Assembly: GCA_019316985.1 (NCBI GenBank)
Contig: CP079215.1
Location: 1,550,001 to 1,614,000, forward strand
DNA length: 64,000 nucleotides
Source of the DNA: Paraniabella defluvii
GTDB lineage: Bacteria > Bacteroidota > Bacteroidia > Chitinophagales > Chitinophagaceae
Reading direction: 5' to 3'
Both the position numbers and the translations under genes were made by a program. The notes below the pieces were generated by a model that saw only the letters and a program-made list of their open reading frames with translations, did no database searches and had not been told where the DNA came from. Shown here piece by piece: positions 1-11,040 of the stretch. How positions within the stretch are numbered: position 1 is the first letter of the stretch; the number at the start of each line of letters is the position of its first letter.

Positions 1-134
1 CAGTTAATCTCAAACCAGCAAGGTTAGCGCCCAACTACTTTTACAGCACGAGCCTTCTTATGTTAAATTTCCGGAAGTATGAAAACTTAATATTAAATAA
101 TTGTTATGTTTTTGTAACTTTAAGTAAGGTGCTC

Positions 135-1335
135 ATGAAACAGTTGCTGATTATATTATCGTTTGCTTTATTGCCTTTTTGCACATGGGCTAAGGACAGG
201 AATATTTCTTTTAACTTTTACGGGGACAAGATCTCTTTCGCATTTAACGATCAGCAATTCGTGAATTTTGACGAAAAAAATCTTACGGATGCTTCTATAC
301 AGCAGTTTTATGATGCCGCAACAAAAGCCGGTTATAGCAGCATCTTCTCTATGTTGAATAGTTACCGGCAAACACAAAAGGCCGACGACTGGCTTTTTTA
401 TCAATTGGTGAGAAAAACCGCAGAGCAGATAAGTCCTAAAGCTGATAACTACCTTCGTTACACGTTATATAAATGGTACTTTATGGTACAGTCGGGGTAT
501 GGCACTATGTTAAGCCAGAATAATGGCCGGCTGTTATTTTATATTCAATGCGACGAAAATATTTACAATATCCCGTACCGCGTAAAAGATGGCAAGCAGT
601 ATGTATGCCTGAATTACCACGACTATGGCAGTAATATCAACTTCGACAAAGAGCCATTTAAACCGGTAGAAATTGCACTGCCCGCATTCAATAAAACATT
701 CTCCTATAAAATAGACAAGCTGCCTGATTTTAATGATACTGACTATATAGACAAAGAACTTCAGTTTACCTACAATTCTTACGATTATAATTTCAAGATC
801 AAGATCAACCCGCAGAAAAAATCTTTTTAATAACTACCCCGCGGTAGACTATAAGAACTTTATTAACATACCGCTCAGCAATGCCACTTACCAATCTTTG
901 ATCACCCTCCTGAAAAAGCAACTGAAGGGCCTGAATGTAAAAAGCGGTGTAGATTACCTGATGCATTTTACCCGCTATGCTTTTGCATTTGATGCGGACA
1001 CCAAGGTTTATGGCGACGAGAAAAGACTATCGCCCGAGCAAACATTGTTATCTCCTTACAGCGATTGTGAAGACAGGGTAGGATTATTCTTTTTCCTGGT
1101 TAAGGAAATTTATAATCTGCCGATGATCGTGCTGGCCTACCCCAAACATGTTACCATTGCTGTAAAATTCGACAAACCGATAGGCAATACCATAGAATAC
1201 AACGGTGCAAAATATTCTGTTTGCGAGCCTACACCGCAAAGAATGGAGCTGGGTATTGGCCAGCTGTTGCCAGAACTGAAAAAGAACACTTTGAAGTGGC
1301 ATACGCTTATATGCCCGATAAATAATGTGCCATAG
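135..1335 (+). CDS. secreted transglutaminase-like protein (frameshifted)
   Basis: I start this at the ATG at 135 because MKQLLIILSFALLPFCTWA is a clean signal peptide; an ATG at 60 adds an unlikely extension. The reading frame is lost near 820 in an A/T-rich homopolymer stretch and resumes as a second segment ending at 1335, so I treat it as one gene of about 400 residues. The second half has an Asp-Cys-Glu-Asp-Arg motif, a Pro-Lys-His-Val segment and a Cys-Glu-Pro-Thr-Pro segment, the order seen in transglutaminase-like (papain-fold) domains, suggesting a Cys-His catalytic pair. Function is inferred from these motifs only. It is an exported protein, probably periplasmic. Confidence 0.6.
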
Positions 1336-1514
1336 CTTCACAATCTTTCCTGTCTTTTTTGCAAGAAGCCCGGTACAGTTGCCTCGCCTGATAGCGGAAT
1401 GCTATTTTGTATAATAGAAATATGCATATAAGTATGCAGGTTTTCGCCATTTACTCGAATTACGCCCTCATAAGCAGCCTGCTCTTTCTTTATCTTCTTT
1501 AGCCGTGCTACCGT

Positions 1515-2001
1515 TTATTGCTTCTCATACTTAAAATATGGTCCTCCGGCAACTGCCAGATTTATTGAAACCACCTGGGTGGCCGACAAGGGGAAAAGAA
1601 CCTCGCTTTTATTCTGGATATTGTAATAAATATAGTTATCACCGGTACCGCCGGCCTCTGGGTTTGCATCGGTATATTTTAGCAACAGTGCGGTATACGC
1701 ATTATAAACAGTGTCTCTGAATACACCTTTTAACTCCTGATGTGAATAGGCCGTGCTCCATCTCTTTTTAAAAGTGCTGTCTTTATAAAGATAAATATTC
1801 ATGCTATAGCCGATATCGTTACCGGTTTGGGGCACCTGCCATCCCGAGCCAAATTCAACCATCTTATAGGTAGTGAGTATATCCTTTTCCTCCTTCTGGA
1901 TATTTTCTTTATTTTTTGATGACGACCTGACGGGTTCGGCTTTTTTGCACGACAGGGCCATAAAAACAAACCCAAAAAACTATAAACCATGCTTTTCTCA
2001 T
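1515..2001 (-). CDS. small lipoprotein, unknown function
   Basis: About 160 residues. The likely start at 2001 gives MRKAWFIVF and then, after a one-base shift in a T run near 1974, GFVFMALSC, a typical Bacteroidetes lipobox with Cys followed by Lys-Lys. The mature part has a lysine/glutamate-rich linker and then a Trp- and Tyr-rich beta-type domain ending in YFKYEKQ. I do not recognise a family. It is convergent with the transglutaminase-like gene and has no obvious operon partner. Confidence 0.6.
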
Positions 2002-2259
2002 ACCTGCATTTTTCAATCAAAAAAACGGGGCAAAGTTACGGATGCAATGCCGTGTTTTGTTTTTATCGTCTTTTATTCTTTGGAAGATCTGATATGTTCT
2101 GTGTTCTTGCAAAACAGCCCGACAAAAACTAACGACGTAATTATACAGTGCTTTCCGCGCAACTCCTTTTTAAAAACGAGCGTGGCCAGATGAACGCAAC
2201 AGGACTTATTATTAAATAGTTGTAAACAGATGAAAATTTACAGGGCTGTTATAAAACAA

Positions 2260-2286
2260 AAAAGCGCTTCTTACGAAGCGCTTTTA
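2260..2286 (-). terminator. intrinsic terminator of the beta-helix lipoprotein gene
   Basis: An inverted repeat AAAAGCGCTTC / GAAGCGCTTTT with a 4-base loop lies 20 bases beyond the stop of the minus-strand gene that ends at 2306. Flanking A and T runs would let it work in both directions. Confidence 0.75.
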
Positions 2287-2305
2287 TCTGGAGAAACCGA
2301 AACTA

Positions 2306-3673
2306 TTAATAAGTTGTGTTTTCGGCATCCCAATTGGTCCAACCTGTAGTCCAATCGCCGGAGCCGTCAAAAGCACCTCTGTAAGCTACAGACTGGAAGC
2401 CTGTAACACCTGTAAAGTTGGCGCCTGTAAGGGCAGGGGAGCCTGCGCTTAACAAAAAGCTTGGTTTGGCATTAAACTTAAATGCATCGGCAATTTTTGC
2501 ATCTGCTACCGTTGCTACCACGGTGTTGTCAGTTGTTAACTGCGCAATGATAGCGGCGTTAGTAGCTTTGAACGGGATCGGGCTGCCTGCGATAACATTG
2601 TTTTTGAATAATAGTTTACCCGAAGTATAATTACCTGAAGTTGGAGTTCCTTTAGTATCGTCGATATAAACCCCGATAGGATAACCAACAAAAACTGAAT
2701 TGATAACAGACTGGGAAGAGTTACGGCGGATTTGAGCACCGTGCTGGAATAATGGATCTACGGTGTTTCCTGTACCGTTTAATGGCCCCACCACAGTAAC
2801 ATTTGAAAAGATGGCCCCGGTAAGAGGCGTTTTGGTAGAACCATCGCCATCGTTATCAGATTCAAAACCGTTTGAACCTGAAATATCGAAAGCAGAAGGA
2901 TTTCTTTGAACCAGAGCAAACTGCACTTTGCCCGAAAAACCGAAATCTGTATCCAGGTCATCATCTAAAGTTTTTACAGATACCAGGTGATCAGCATTTA
3001 CCGTACCGCCAAACCACTCATAAGCATCGTCGCCGGCAGCATATACTTGCACATAGCTCACACGTGTGCCAGACCCAACACCACCGAAAGTGAGGGAGTT
3101 AATTTCATTATTCAGGCTGAACGCAACGCCCGCAAACTCAACACGTACATAAGTTAATGTACCACTGTTGTCGGCCGCATCATTACCGCCATATACAACG
3201 TAAGAGTCTTTACCGGCAGGGAAAGTAAGACCACCTTCAATCTTAGCAGTACCCTGGTTTACCGGGGCATTACCCAGGATGATGATACCACCCCAGTCGC
3301 CGGCTTTTCTGTTACCCACCGCCATATTTGAAGTAAATACAATAGGTCTTTGTGCCGTACCCGCGGCGTTGATCTTAGCGCCTTTGGTAATGATCAAAGT
3401 ACCCTGAGATTGTTTATCTCCATGAATAACGGTACCTGGCTCAATAGTTAATGTAACACCTGGCTCTACATAAACAAAACCTTTTATTAAGTATTTTTTA
3501 TCTGCTGTCCAGGTAGTGTTTGCACTAATTACAGATGGGGTAGGAGAAGCAACATCGGCTCCCACTACTACAACTTCTGTAGGCTTAGGCGGCTCCACAC
3601 TGTTGTCCTTGTCTCCGCAGGCTGCAAAAAAACCGCTCACAGCCAACAATAAAATTGCTACATTCTTTTTCAT
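2306..3673 (-). CDS. outer-membrane lipoprotein with beta-helix-like repeats
   Basis: An intact 455-residue protein, one of the few long genes here without a frame break. MKKNVAILLLAVSGFFAAC is a lipoprotein signal with Cys at about residue 19. The body is rich in Gly, Asn, Thr and Val with patterns such as a turn followed by GTVIHGD, typical of right-handed parallel beta-helix surface proteins; Asp-rich loops (residues around 240 and 270) could bind metal. It lies just downstream, in the same direction, of the TonB-dependent receptor gene. Both have similar phased repeats in front, so I infer shared regulation and a joint uptake or scavenging role. Substrate unknown; phosphate-related is inference from the promoter and from the nearby PiT transporter. 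Confidence 0.7.
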   Translation of the reverse strand: MKKNVAILLLAVSGFFAACGDKDNSVEPPKPTEVVVVGADVASPTPSVISANTTWTADKKYLIKGFVYVEPGVTLTIEPGTVIHGDKQSQGTLIITKGAKINAAGTAQRPIVFTSNMAVGNRKAGDWGGIIILGNAPVNQGTAKIEGGLTFPAGKDSYVVYGGNDAADNSGTLTYVRVEFAGVAFSLNNEINSLTFGGVGSGTRVSYVQVYAAGDDAYEWFGGTVNADHLVSVKTLDDDLDTDFGFSGKVQFALVQRNPSAFDISGSNGFESDNDGDGSTKTPLTGAIFSNVTVVGPLNGTGNTVDPLFQHGAQIRRNSSQSVINSVFVGYPIGVYIDDTKGTPTSGNYTSGKLLFKNNVIAGSPIPFKATNAAIIAQLTTDNTVVATVADAKIADAFKFNAKPSFLLSAGSPALTGANFTGVTGFQSVAYRGAFDGSGDWTTGWTNWDAENTTY

Positions 3674-3709
3674 TTGTTTTGTTTTAGTAAATCCTTAGAT
3701 TTTGAATTG

Positions 3710-3754
3710 CGAAAGTAGATAGCGGGTGTTACCAAAAAGTTATCTTAATGTTAC
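3710..3754 (-). promoter_or_regulatory. promoter with PhoB-box-like 11-bp direct repeats
   Basis: On the plus strand, GTGTTAC (3726-3732), AAGTTAT (3737-3743) and ATGTTAC (3748-3754) start exactly 11 bases apart. On the minus strand a -7 element TACTTTCG (3717-3710) follows about 8 bases after the repeats and the lipoprotein start is at 3673. This geometry, tandem heptamers with 4-base spacers replacing the upstream promoter element, is that of OmpR/PhoB-type activators. Confidence 0.6.
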
Positions 3755-3767
3755 CCGTTTATTATAA

Positions 3768-6541
3768 TTACAGTTTATAGGTGTACGTAACAGATATATT
3801 GGTGCCGGGTCTGTACTCCTGCAGCAACCAGTCTTTATCCTGCCTGTTGATATTGCCTTCAAAAGATGATCCGTCGTACTTGCCGTTATTGTTCTGATCG
3901 AAATAGAACCTGAAAGGCGCGTTCAGGATATCTCTTGCATTCAGCCGCAGATCGCTGTGCTTGCTTATTGAGTAAGAAAGCTGCCCGTCAAGAATATTCC
4001 TGGGCTGCTCATATACCATACCATACTGGTTGCCGCCCACCATGTTGATACGCTGCCCAATGCGGTTGAACAACACTGTTGCGCTGAATTTACTGTCGTT
4101 TGTTTTGTAGCTGAGGCTACCATTGATCATGTACGGCGACTGGCCGGTAAGCTCACGTTCTGTTACACTGTTACCACGGGGTAGCTGAAGAGGCTGATCA
4201 TACTTCACCTTTGATTCAATAATTGCAATATTGGTATAAAATTCAAGGTTCTTCAGGCTTTCGCTGATAAAGTTTAATCTCTTTCTCAGCTCTACTTCTA
4301 CGCCCAGTATTTCGGCCGACGGGAAGTTAGCCGTTGTAACCTCAAGCGCGCTGTTTACTTTATATATAGAAGATTCAATAGTATTTTTGAACTTTTTGTA
4401 AAACAACGATGCTGAAACAATTTCTCCGCTTGCAGGGAACCATTCGTATTTTAAATCGAAGTTATTGATCTGCGAACGCTCCAGGTTGGGATTACCCAGG
4501 AGGTTGGCTCAATTTCAAAATCGTAATAATAAAACGGAGCTATTTCCCTGAACTCGGGGCGCGCCAAACTTCTGAAATAGGAAGCCCTGACATTGTTTTT
4601 GGGATTCAAAGCATAAGTAAGGTTTGCTGAAGGAAGGATGTCTGTCCAGGTTTTATCGAACTTCATAGCCGGAGATGTGACTTCAATGCGATAATACTCA
4701 TACCGGGCACCCCACACTGCGCGTAACTTTTCGGTAAACTTATTATCAAACATCAGGTAACCTGCATAGTTATTGGCTTTACCTGTATAACTGTCATTTG
4801 CCTGGGTGAGGTCTTCCAGCGAATACGCGCTGTTGCTGAGCAATTCGGGAGCAAATAAAGTTTCAAGCGGGCGACGTAATATATTAGCATAATCGGAATT
4901 TCCCGCTACATTAACCCTGGGGCCGATTAACCTGTTTTCATCATCCCTGTTACGTATAGCGGCAAATCCACCCACTTTTATATTGGTTGCTTCAAACAGA
5001 TCTATCTCCTTCTTCAGGTTAAAGCTTCCGTTATAAATTTTTTCGTTGAGATCTCCGAAAAGGCGATTGTTGGCACGGTTTAAAGTGATCAGGTCGGCAC
5101 TGAAAGGCGTTTCACTTCCAAGGCTTTTAGAATAGCCTATTTTTCTTTGATCGGGCCTGTTATTGGTAATTAAGTTAAACGAAGCCAGGTAATCAAGGTC
5201 CAATCCTTCGGCTAACCTGTTTTCACCTTTAAAAGTAGACTTGAATAATGATTTTTGCACCAGGTCAAAAGCATTAAACTGAATATCGCTGGTACGGGCA
5301 ATATCTATACCCTGGCGTTGAAGCAGGTTATCGTCAAAAATGCGGTTATAAATATTCTTTAAAGAATATTTGCCTCCCTTGTTTTGGTAAGCCAGGTTAA
5401 CCAACGCTCCCAGATTAGTATTATAGTTATAGGTATTATCAACATAATTATAGTCATCATATTGCCTTAACTGGTTAGGCTTGATGTACTCTGAATGATT
5501 GTAAGTAATACCGGCAGTATAACCCAGTTTAGAGCCGTTTTCAAAAATTCTCAGGTCTCCGCCGTTAATGGAAAAGTTTACCAAAGGCAGGGCCTTCCTG
5601 TTGCGTATTTCAAAATCATTATTCAGCGATGCCAAAGCCGTGTTGGCCTGTGCCTGCGTCATATTGTTGATGATAAATCCTGTAGTAGGAAAATCGGAAG
5701 GCAGCTGACGCGCTCCATTGTCAAAACCGAGAAAATCGGTGGACGAACGGTAGCCCGATTTATAATCTTTAAAAGTAGAAACTGTATTGTAACCAGCTCC
5801 CAGCGAAACATCGAAGAATTTGCGTGGGAACTTCTTTGGTGGTGATATTGATAACGCCTCCGGCAAAGTCACCCGGCAGATCGGGCGTGCCGGATTTGGT
5901 AACTGTAATATTGTCGATCATCGAGGAAGGAATGATGTCGAAAGAAAATGCCTTCCTGTTAGGTTCGGTACTTGGCAACAACGAGCCATCAGATAAGCCG
6001 AGGTTATAGCGGTCGCTGAGCCCCTGATGATTACAAATTTATTATCCTGGATGGTTGTACCGCTTATTCTCTTCAGCACCTCTCCTGTATTGCGGTCAGG
6101 TGCTTTTCTGATAACTTCGGCTGAAATACCATCAGATATAGAAGCTGCGGTACGCTGTGCCTGATATAAAGAAGCAACACTTCCTACGGTTCTCGACCTG
6201 GCACTTACTGTTACAGACTCCATTTCAGTTGCTGAAGATTGCAGTACTATTGAAAGGCCTTGTTCGAAAGATTGTGTTTGGGGATTAACCGTAACATTTT
6301 GTTGTTTAAAACCCATTGCCGATACCTTGATTACAAAACTGGCCACTTTGGGATCGGTACTGATGCTGAAAGAGCCGTCGGCCTCAGAAATGGCCCCACG
6401 GTTGGTACCTTCTATTTGTAAGGTAGCCCCTACAACAGGCTCGCCCGAATTATTCAATACTTTTCCCGTAAGCCTGTTTTGCGCTATCAAACTATTTGTA
6501 AGAAGCGTTAATAAGATAATAAGCAGATACCTATATTGCAT
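3768..6541 (-). CDS. TonB-dependent outer-membrane receptor (frameshifted)
   Basis: Reconstructed from four minus-strand segments, about 920 residues. I choose the start at 6541 (MQYRYLLIILLTLLTNSLIA signal peptide) and not 6559, because a -7 element covers the upstream ATG. The mature protein begins with a carboxypeptidase-regulatory-like domain (about residues 25-110), followed by a plug domain with VIIRG and the conserved NITVTKSGTPDLPGDFAGG segment, and a long beta-barrel ending in an aromatic-rich YKL terminus. Frame breaks lie near 6020, 5995, 5830, 4505 and 4430. It is an outer-membrane importer energised by TonB; the lipoprotein at 2306 is its likely partner. Repeats upstream suggest phosphate-starvation control. 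Confidence 0.85.
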
Positions 6542-6556
6542 ATATGAAATTTCCTG

Positions 6557-6634
6557 CAAAGGTGAATCCGCTATGTTACCGTATTATTACCGCCATGTTA
6601 CGAAATTGTAATGCTAATGTTACGTCAATATTAA
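6557..6634 (-). promoter_or_regulatory. receptor promoter with six phased PhoB-box-like repeats
   Basis: Plus-strand heptamers begin at 6573, 6584, 6595, 6606, 6617 and 6628, all 11 bases apart: ATGTTAC, TTATTAC, ATGTTAC, TTGTAAT, ATGTTAC, ATATTAA. Three are identical at 22-base spacing. On the minus strand a -7-like element CACCTTTG (6564-6557) follows 8 bases after the repeats, the same geometry as at 3710-3754. The region lies between the receptor and the divergent DUF47-PiT phosphate operon. Confidence 0.65.
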
Positions 6635-6763
6635 TTATACCTATTTTTGCGCAGAACGCTATGTTTAGGGAGGATTTGAAACGTAAAGCCCTGAGAAATA
6701 TTCAAATCAATATTAAGGAATTATTAAATCCTCTATTTTTAAGTAATAGAAACATCTAACAAG

Positions 6764-6771
6764 TACTTTTG
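6764..6771 (+). promoter_or_regulatory. -7 promoter element of the DUF47-PiT operon
   Basis: TACTTTTG matches the Bacteroidetes -7 consensus TAnnTTTG and lies 23 bases before the DUF47 start at 6795. The -33 region is only a weak T-rich match. Confidence 0.5.
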
Positions 6772-6794
6772 CCATCATTTTAAAACAATTTGTT

Positions 6795-7439
6795 ATGGGT
6801 CTTAACTCAATACTTAAAATTTTCACCCCTGCCAGCACCGTATTTTTGAGCTTTTTGAAAAAATTTCTGAAAATGTTGCCAAATCGGGCGCATTATTAAA
6901 GCAACTGGTTACAGAACCTGATTACGATAAACGCAATACCCTGGTGAAAGCGCTGGAAGACGTGGAACACGATAGTGATGAACTGACTCATAACGTATTT
7001 ACCGAACTCAGCCGCAATTTTATTACCCCTTCGACCGGGAAGATATTCATGCGCTGGCTGCAGCCCTTGATGATATTGTTGATTTTACCTATTCTGCTGC
7101 CAAAAAAATCAACTTCTACCGGGTTAACCCCAACGATATGGGTATACAGAAAATGGCAGAACTGATTGAGCAAGGTTCGCAGCACGTTAAAACAACGGTA
7201 GGCGAACTGAGAGATATGAAGAAAATAAGGCTGATAACAGAAGCGCTTGTAAAAATAAACAGTATTGAAAACCAGGCGGATGATGTTTTTGACATGAGCA
7301 TCGAAAACTGTTCGACAGCGATATTGATGCTAAGGAACTGATTAAGAGAAGAGATATTTACCAGGTAATGGAACTGGTTACAGATAAATGCGAAGATGCC
7401 GGTAATGTAATAGAATCTATTATTATTAAATACGCTTAG
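6795..7439 (+). CDS. DUF47 family putative phosphate transport regulator (frameshifted)
   Basis: About 214 residues when frame breaks near 6850, 7035 and 7312 are bridged: it starts MGLNSILKIFTP, continues with FFELFEKISENVAKSGALL and ends VIESIIIKYA. The helical PhoU-like pattern (KALEDVEHDSDELTHNVF, then DDIVDF and AELIEQGSQHVKTTV) is typical of DUF47 proteins, which are encoded next to PiT transporters and are thought to regulate them. The PiT gene follows 105 bases downstream in the same direction. Confidence 0.8.
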
Positions 7440-7448
7440 TTGGTTGAT

Positions 7449-7536
7449 GGTTCATGGGGATAGTTCATAAAGCCCGCGCGCTTAGAACTCAATAGGATAT
7501 TACCTTGCCATGAACCATGATCTATTAACCATGAAC
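7449..7536. repeat. intergenic inverted repeats GGTTCATGG / CCATGAACC
   Basis: GGTTCATGG (7449-7457) has its reverse complement CCATGAACC at 7508-7516 and a further ACCATGAAC at 7528-7536, between DUF47 and PiT. Could fold as an mRNA hairpin or be a dispersed short repeat; the sequence alone does not say which. Confidence 0.5.
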
Positions 7537-7544
7537 TAAAATCT

Positions 7545-8928
7545 ATGTTTACTTATCTTGTTGTCATCATAGGACTGGCGCTTATTTTCGATTATATTAA
7601 CGGGTTTCATGATGCTGCCAATTCTATTGCCACCATTGTATCTACCAAAGTACTTACCCCGCTACAGGCAGTTGTATGGGCTGCTTTTTTAACTTCCTGG
7701 CTTATTTTATTTTCGACCATGGAGTAGCCGAAACCGTTAGCCAGATTGTATATCCCGAATTTGTTACTCTGAATGTGTTGTTTGCAGGAATTCTGGCAGC
7801 TATTCTGTGGAACCTTTTAACCTGGTGGCTGGGTATTCCCTCCTCCTCTTCCCATACCCTTATTGGCGGTTTTGCAGGCGCCGCAATAGCACATGCCTAT
7901 ATCTCACATGTGGGCGATGGCCTGGGCATCTGGGAAATAGTGAACAAGAGCAAAATATTACCTACAGTTGCCTTTATCATACTGGCGCCTTTACTGGGCA
8001 TGATCGTTGCCTTCTTTATTTCCATTTTCTTTTTGCATTCGTTTAAAAAAACCATTTTTATCCGGCTGCTGTCGGTAGGCATCATCATAGGATCTCTTTA
8101 CCTGTTTGGAGCAGTTACCCATAGCCCTTCGTCCGAAATACCCCGGTTGCAAACCGAAGCGGCAAAAGCAGCAGCCAAATATGAAGAAACGGCGTTGGTA
8201 ATCAGCCCGGCGGAAACGGATATTTTAAAGAAAAGGGAGCTGGATGCAGCAAAAGGCAAGATGATGAAAACCAAAAAAACGCTTGAAAATGCTGAGCGGC
8301 TGATAGCCAGCAAAAAGCCCTACTTTTTAAAATACGTTCTATTTGGCCACAATATGAAGTGGTTTTTACTTACGTTTATCCTGGTAAGTATAGCCACTTT
8401 CTCCCTGTTTTTAAACTCCCTGAACTTTTCCAAGGCCGAACGCTGGTTTAAAAGAATGCAGCTGGTTTCATCAGCGGCATTTAGCATAGGCCATGGCGGC
8501 AACGACAGCCAGAAGGTAATGGGTATTATTATGGCTGCTTTTGTTGCTTACGACTCTTCTACTTACAGCCTCGACGTAATGGTGTATTGGGTACCATTAG
8601 CCTGCTACACGATGATAGCCCTGGGTACTTTAAGCGGCGGCTGGAAGATCATTAAAACAATGGGTACCCGTATTACCAAAGTAACCCCTTTTGAAGGAGT
8701 TGCTGCCGAAACCGCCGGGGCGATCACCCTGTTTGCAACGGAAATGCTTAAAATCCCGGTAAGTACTACCCATACTATTACCGGTTCTATCATTGGAGTA
8801 GGTGCCACCAAGCGCCTATCAGCTGTAAGATGGGGGTGACCGTAAACCTTATCTGGGCATGGGTTTTAACTATTCCTATCAGCGCCCTGCTTGCCGGCCT
8901 GGTTTATGCCCTGGTAAGATTATTTTAA
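7545..8928 (+). CDS. PiT family inorganic phosphate transporter (frameshifted)
   Basis: About 460 residues with breaks near 7690 and 8830. It has the two PiT signature regions: N-terminal FDYINGFHDAANSIATIVST and a C-terminal half with GHGGNDSQKVMG and PVSTTHTITGSIIGVG. Ten or more membrane segments flank a charged cytoplasmic loop (about residues 190-240). It imports phosphate with a cation (H+ or metal-phosphate). Operon with DUF47 upstream and a strong terminator downstream. Confidence 0.9.
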
Positions 8929-8967
8929 CGGCTTAAACTTCTCATTGATAATTCAATAAAAAACGCT

Positions 8968-9003
8968 CACCTTTGCGCCGGCTCAAGCGCAAAGGTGTTT
9001 TTG
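8968..9003 (+). terminator. intrinsic terminator after the PiT gene
   Basis: Perfect 11-bp stem CACCTTTGCGC / GCGCAAAGGTG with an 8-base loop followed by a T run. Confidence 0.9.
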
Positions 9004-9131
9004 TTTGCTGCCGGTTTTGCTTATCGCTGTATCTCAAGGTAAAGATTTGACTAAACCAATATAACAGACCCGGCCGCCTTACTGTTTCGCCTGTGCCAGC
9101 CACTTTATTATCTTTATAAAAACAGACCTAT

Positions 9132-10166
9132 ATGGCAAAAATCTTAGTGACCGGCGGTTGCGGTTATATTGGCTCTCACACAGTTGTAGACCTGATTCAA
9201 AACGGCTACGAAGTGATCTCTATCGACAATAATAGCCGCTCCAACCCTGAAGTTTTAAAAGGCATTGAAACCATTACCGGCAAAGCAGTCAAAAATTATA
9301 AAGTAGACCTTTGCAGCTATGATGATACCTATGCAGTTTTCAGGAGAATACCGATATAGCGGGAATCATTCATTTTGCCGCCTATAAAGCAGTAGGCGAA
9401 TCGGTAGAGCAGCCTCTGATGTATTACGAAAACAATATCAATTCTCTTATCAATATCCTGAAATGTGTTAGGGAATTTAAGGTACCTTACTTTGTTTTTT
9501 CTTCTTCGTGCACTGTTTACGGCAACCCCGACACTATTCCTGTTACAGAAAAAACGCCGGGAAAACCCGCTGAAAGTCCATACGGGGCTACCAAACAAAT
9601 GGGCGAGCAAATACTGGTAGACTTTGCAAAAGTAACTGCTGATACCAGCGTTATTTCGCTCAGATATTTTAACCCGGTTGGTGCGCACCCGTCTAACGAA
9701 ATAGGCGAACTACCTATTGGCCGCCCGCAAAATCTGTTCCCGGCCATTACGCAAACCGCTATAGGCAAATTACCCAAAATGACGGTTCACGGAGCAGATT
9801 ATGATACCCGCGACGGCAGCTGCCTGCGCGATTTCATTCATGTAAGCGATATTGCCCACGCTCATACCCTGGCTATTCAGTTTGCGGAAAACAAAAAAAT
9901 ACTTCCAATTATGAAATATTCAACCTCGGAACCGGGAACGGCGTTACCGTATTGGAAGCCATTCATGCTTTTGAACGTGTTAGCGGGGAAAACTGAACTA
10001 TGAAATAGGCCCGCGCCGGCCAGGCGATGTGGTAGCTATTTATGCCAATAACGACTATGCCGTAAAAAGCCTGGGCTGGGATATACAATACGGAATAGAC
10101 GAAATGATGTCAACAGCATGGGCCTGGGAGAAAAAGCTAAAAGCATTGTCGGCAGCTTCCAGCTAA
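9132..10166 (+). CDS. galE: UDP-glucose 4-epimerase (frameshifted)
   Basis: About 343 residues, normal length for GalE. N-terminal NAD-binding motif VTGGCGYIGSHT, the SSSCTVYG segment and YGATKQMGE (Tyr-x-x-x-Lys catalytic pair), and RYFNPVGAHPS all match the short-chain epimerase family. Frame breaks lie near 9345, 9905 and 9990. It interconverts UDP-glucose and UDP-galactose in the cytoplasm. It stands alone, with terminators on both sides. Confidence 0.92.
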
Positions 10167-10188
10167 ATAAATAATAGTAACAATCTTA

Positions 10189-10222
10189 AGCCGTGCAATA
10201 AAGTTTTACTGCACGGCTTTTT
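10189..10222 (+). terminator. intrinsic terminator after galE
   Basis: Stem AGCCGTGCA / TGCACGGCT with a 12-base loop, then a T run. Confidence 0.88.
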
Positions 10223-10362
10223 ATTTATACAAAGATCTATCTTTAATTTTCACAAAAGTTTCATTAAACTTAGTTTAGCTTTAACGATTTTGTGTCCTTC
10301 CTCATAGGAAAGAACAATAACATAAGGCAGCGATTCACTTCTCTGTCGCAAACAGAAACTGA

Positions 10363-11037
10363 ATGAAGGTACTATTGATAGAAGACGAGCCGAGTGTGGC
10401 CAGCGTTATAAATAAAAGTCTAAGTGAAAGTGGCTATAGTATTTCGATAGCGCCCGACGGGAACACGGGCCTCGACTTTGCATTAACCAACGACTTTGAC
10501 GTAATTGTGCTGGATATTATGCTGCCCGGTATTAATGGCATGCAGCTTTGCAAAACTATCAGAGACCATAAGATCGATACACCCATCCTGTTTCTTACAG
10601 CACTGGGCACTACGGAAAATATTGTAGCGGGACTGAACGCCGGTGCAGATGACTACCTGGTAAAGCCTTTCAAGTTTGTTGAACTGGAAGCCCGTATCAG
10701 AACCCTGGCGAGAAGAAGAGGCGCTCCTATTGAACAGGAAGAAACTTTCAGGGCGGGCGACCTTTATGTAAACCGCTCTTCTAAAATTGTAAAGCTTAAA
10801 GATGAACCGGTAAGCCTCACGGCCACCGAGTTCAGGCTGCTGGAGTTTTTGGTGAGGAACACCAACAAAGTTGTGTCGCGTATAGAAATCCTGGAACATG
10901 TATGGGGCATCAATTTCAATATGGGTACTAATGTGGTTGACGTTTATATTAATTACCTGCGTAAAAAAATTGATACCGATCCCAATAACAAACTTATTCA
11001 AACAGTAATTGGTATGGGCTATATGTTTAAAGTGTAG
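10363..11037 (+). CDS. OmpR-family response regulator
   Basis: Intact, 224 residues. Receiver domain (about 1-115) with the acidic pair Glu-Asp-Glu near residue 8, the phospho-acceptor Asp in VLDIMLPG (about 51) and Lys in YLVKPF (about 101). The C-terminal winged-helix domain has TATEFRLLEFLVRN and a terminal IQTVIGMGYMFKV. It is followed 3 bases later by its histidine kinase. Because it belongs to the class that binds 11-bp tandem repeats, it is the best local candidate to bind the repeat array at 12462-12511. Confidence 0.92.
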   Translation: MKVLLIEDEPSVASVINKSLSESGYSISIAPDGNTGLDFALTNDFDVIVLDIMLPGINGMQLCKTIRDHKIDTPILFLTALGTTENIVAGLNAGADDYLVKPFKFVELEARIRTLARRRGAPIEQEETFRAGDLYVNRSSKIVKLKDEPVSLTATEFRLLEFLVRNTNKVVSRIEILEHVWGINFNMGTNVVDVYINYLRKKIDTDPNNKLIQTVIGMGYMFKV

Positions 11038-11040
11038 CAT

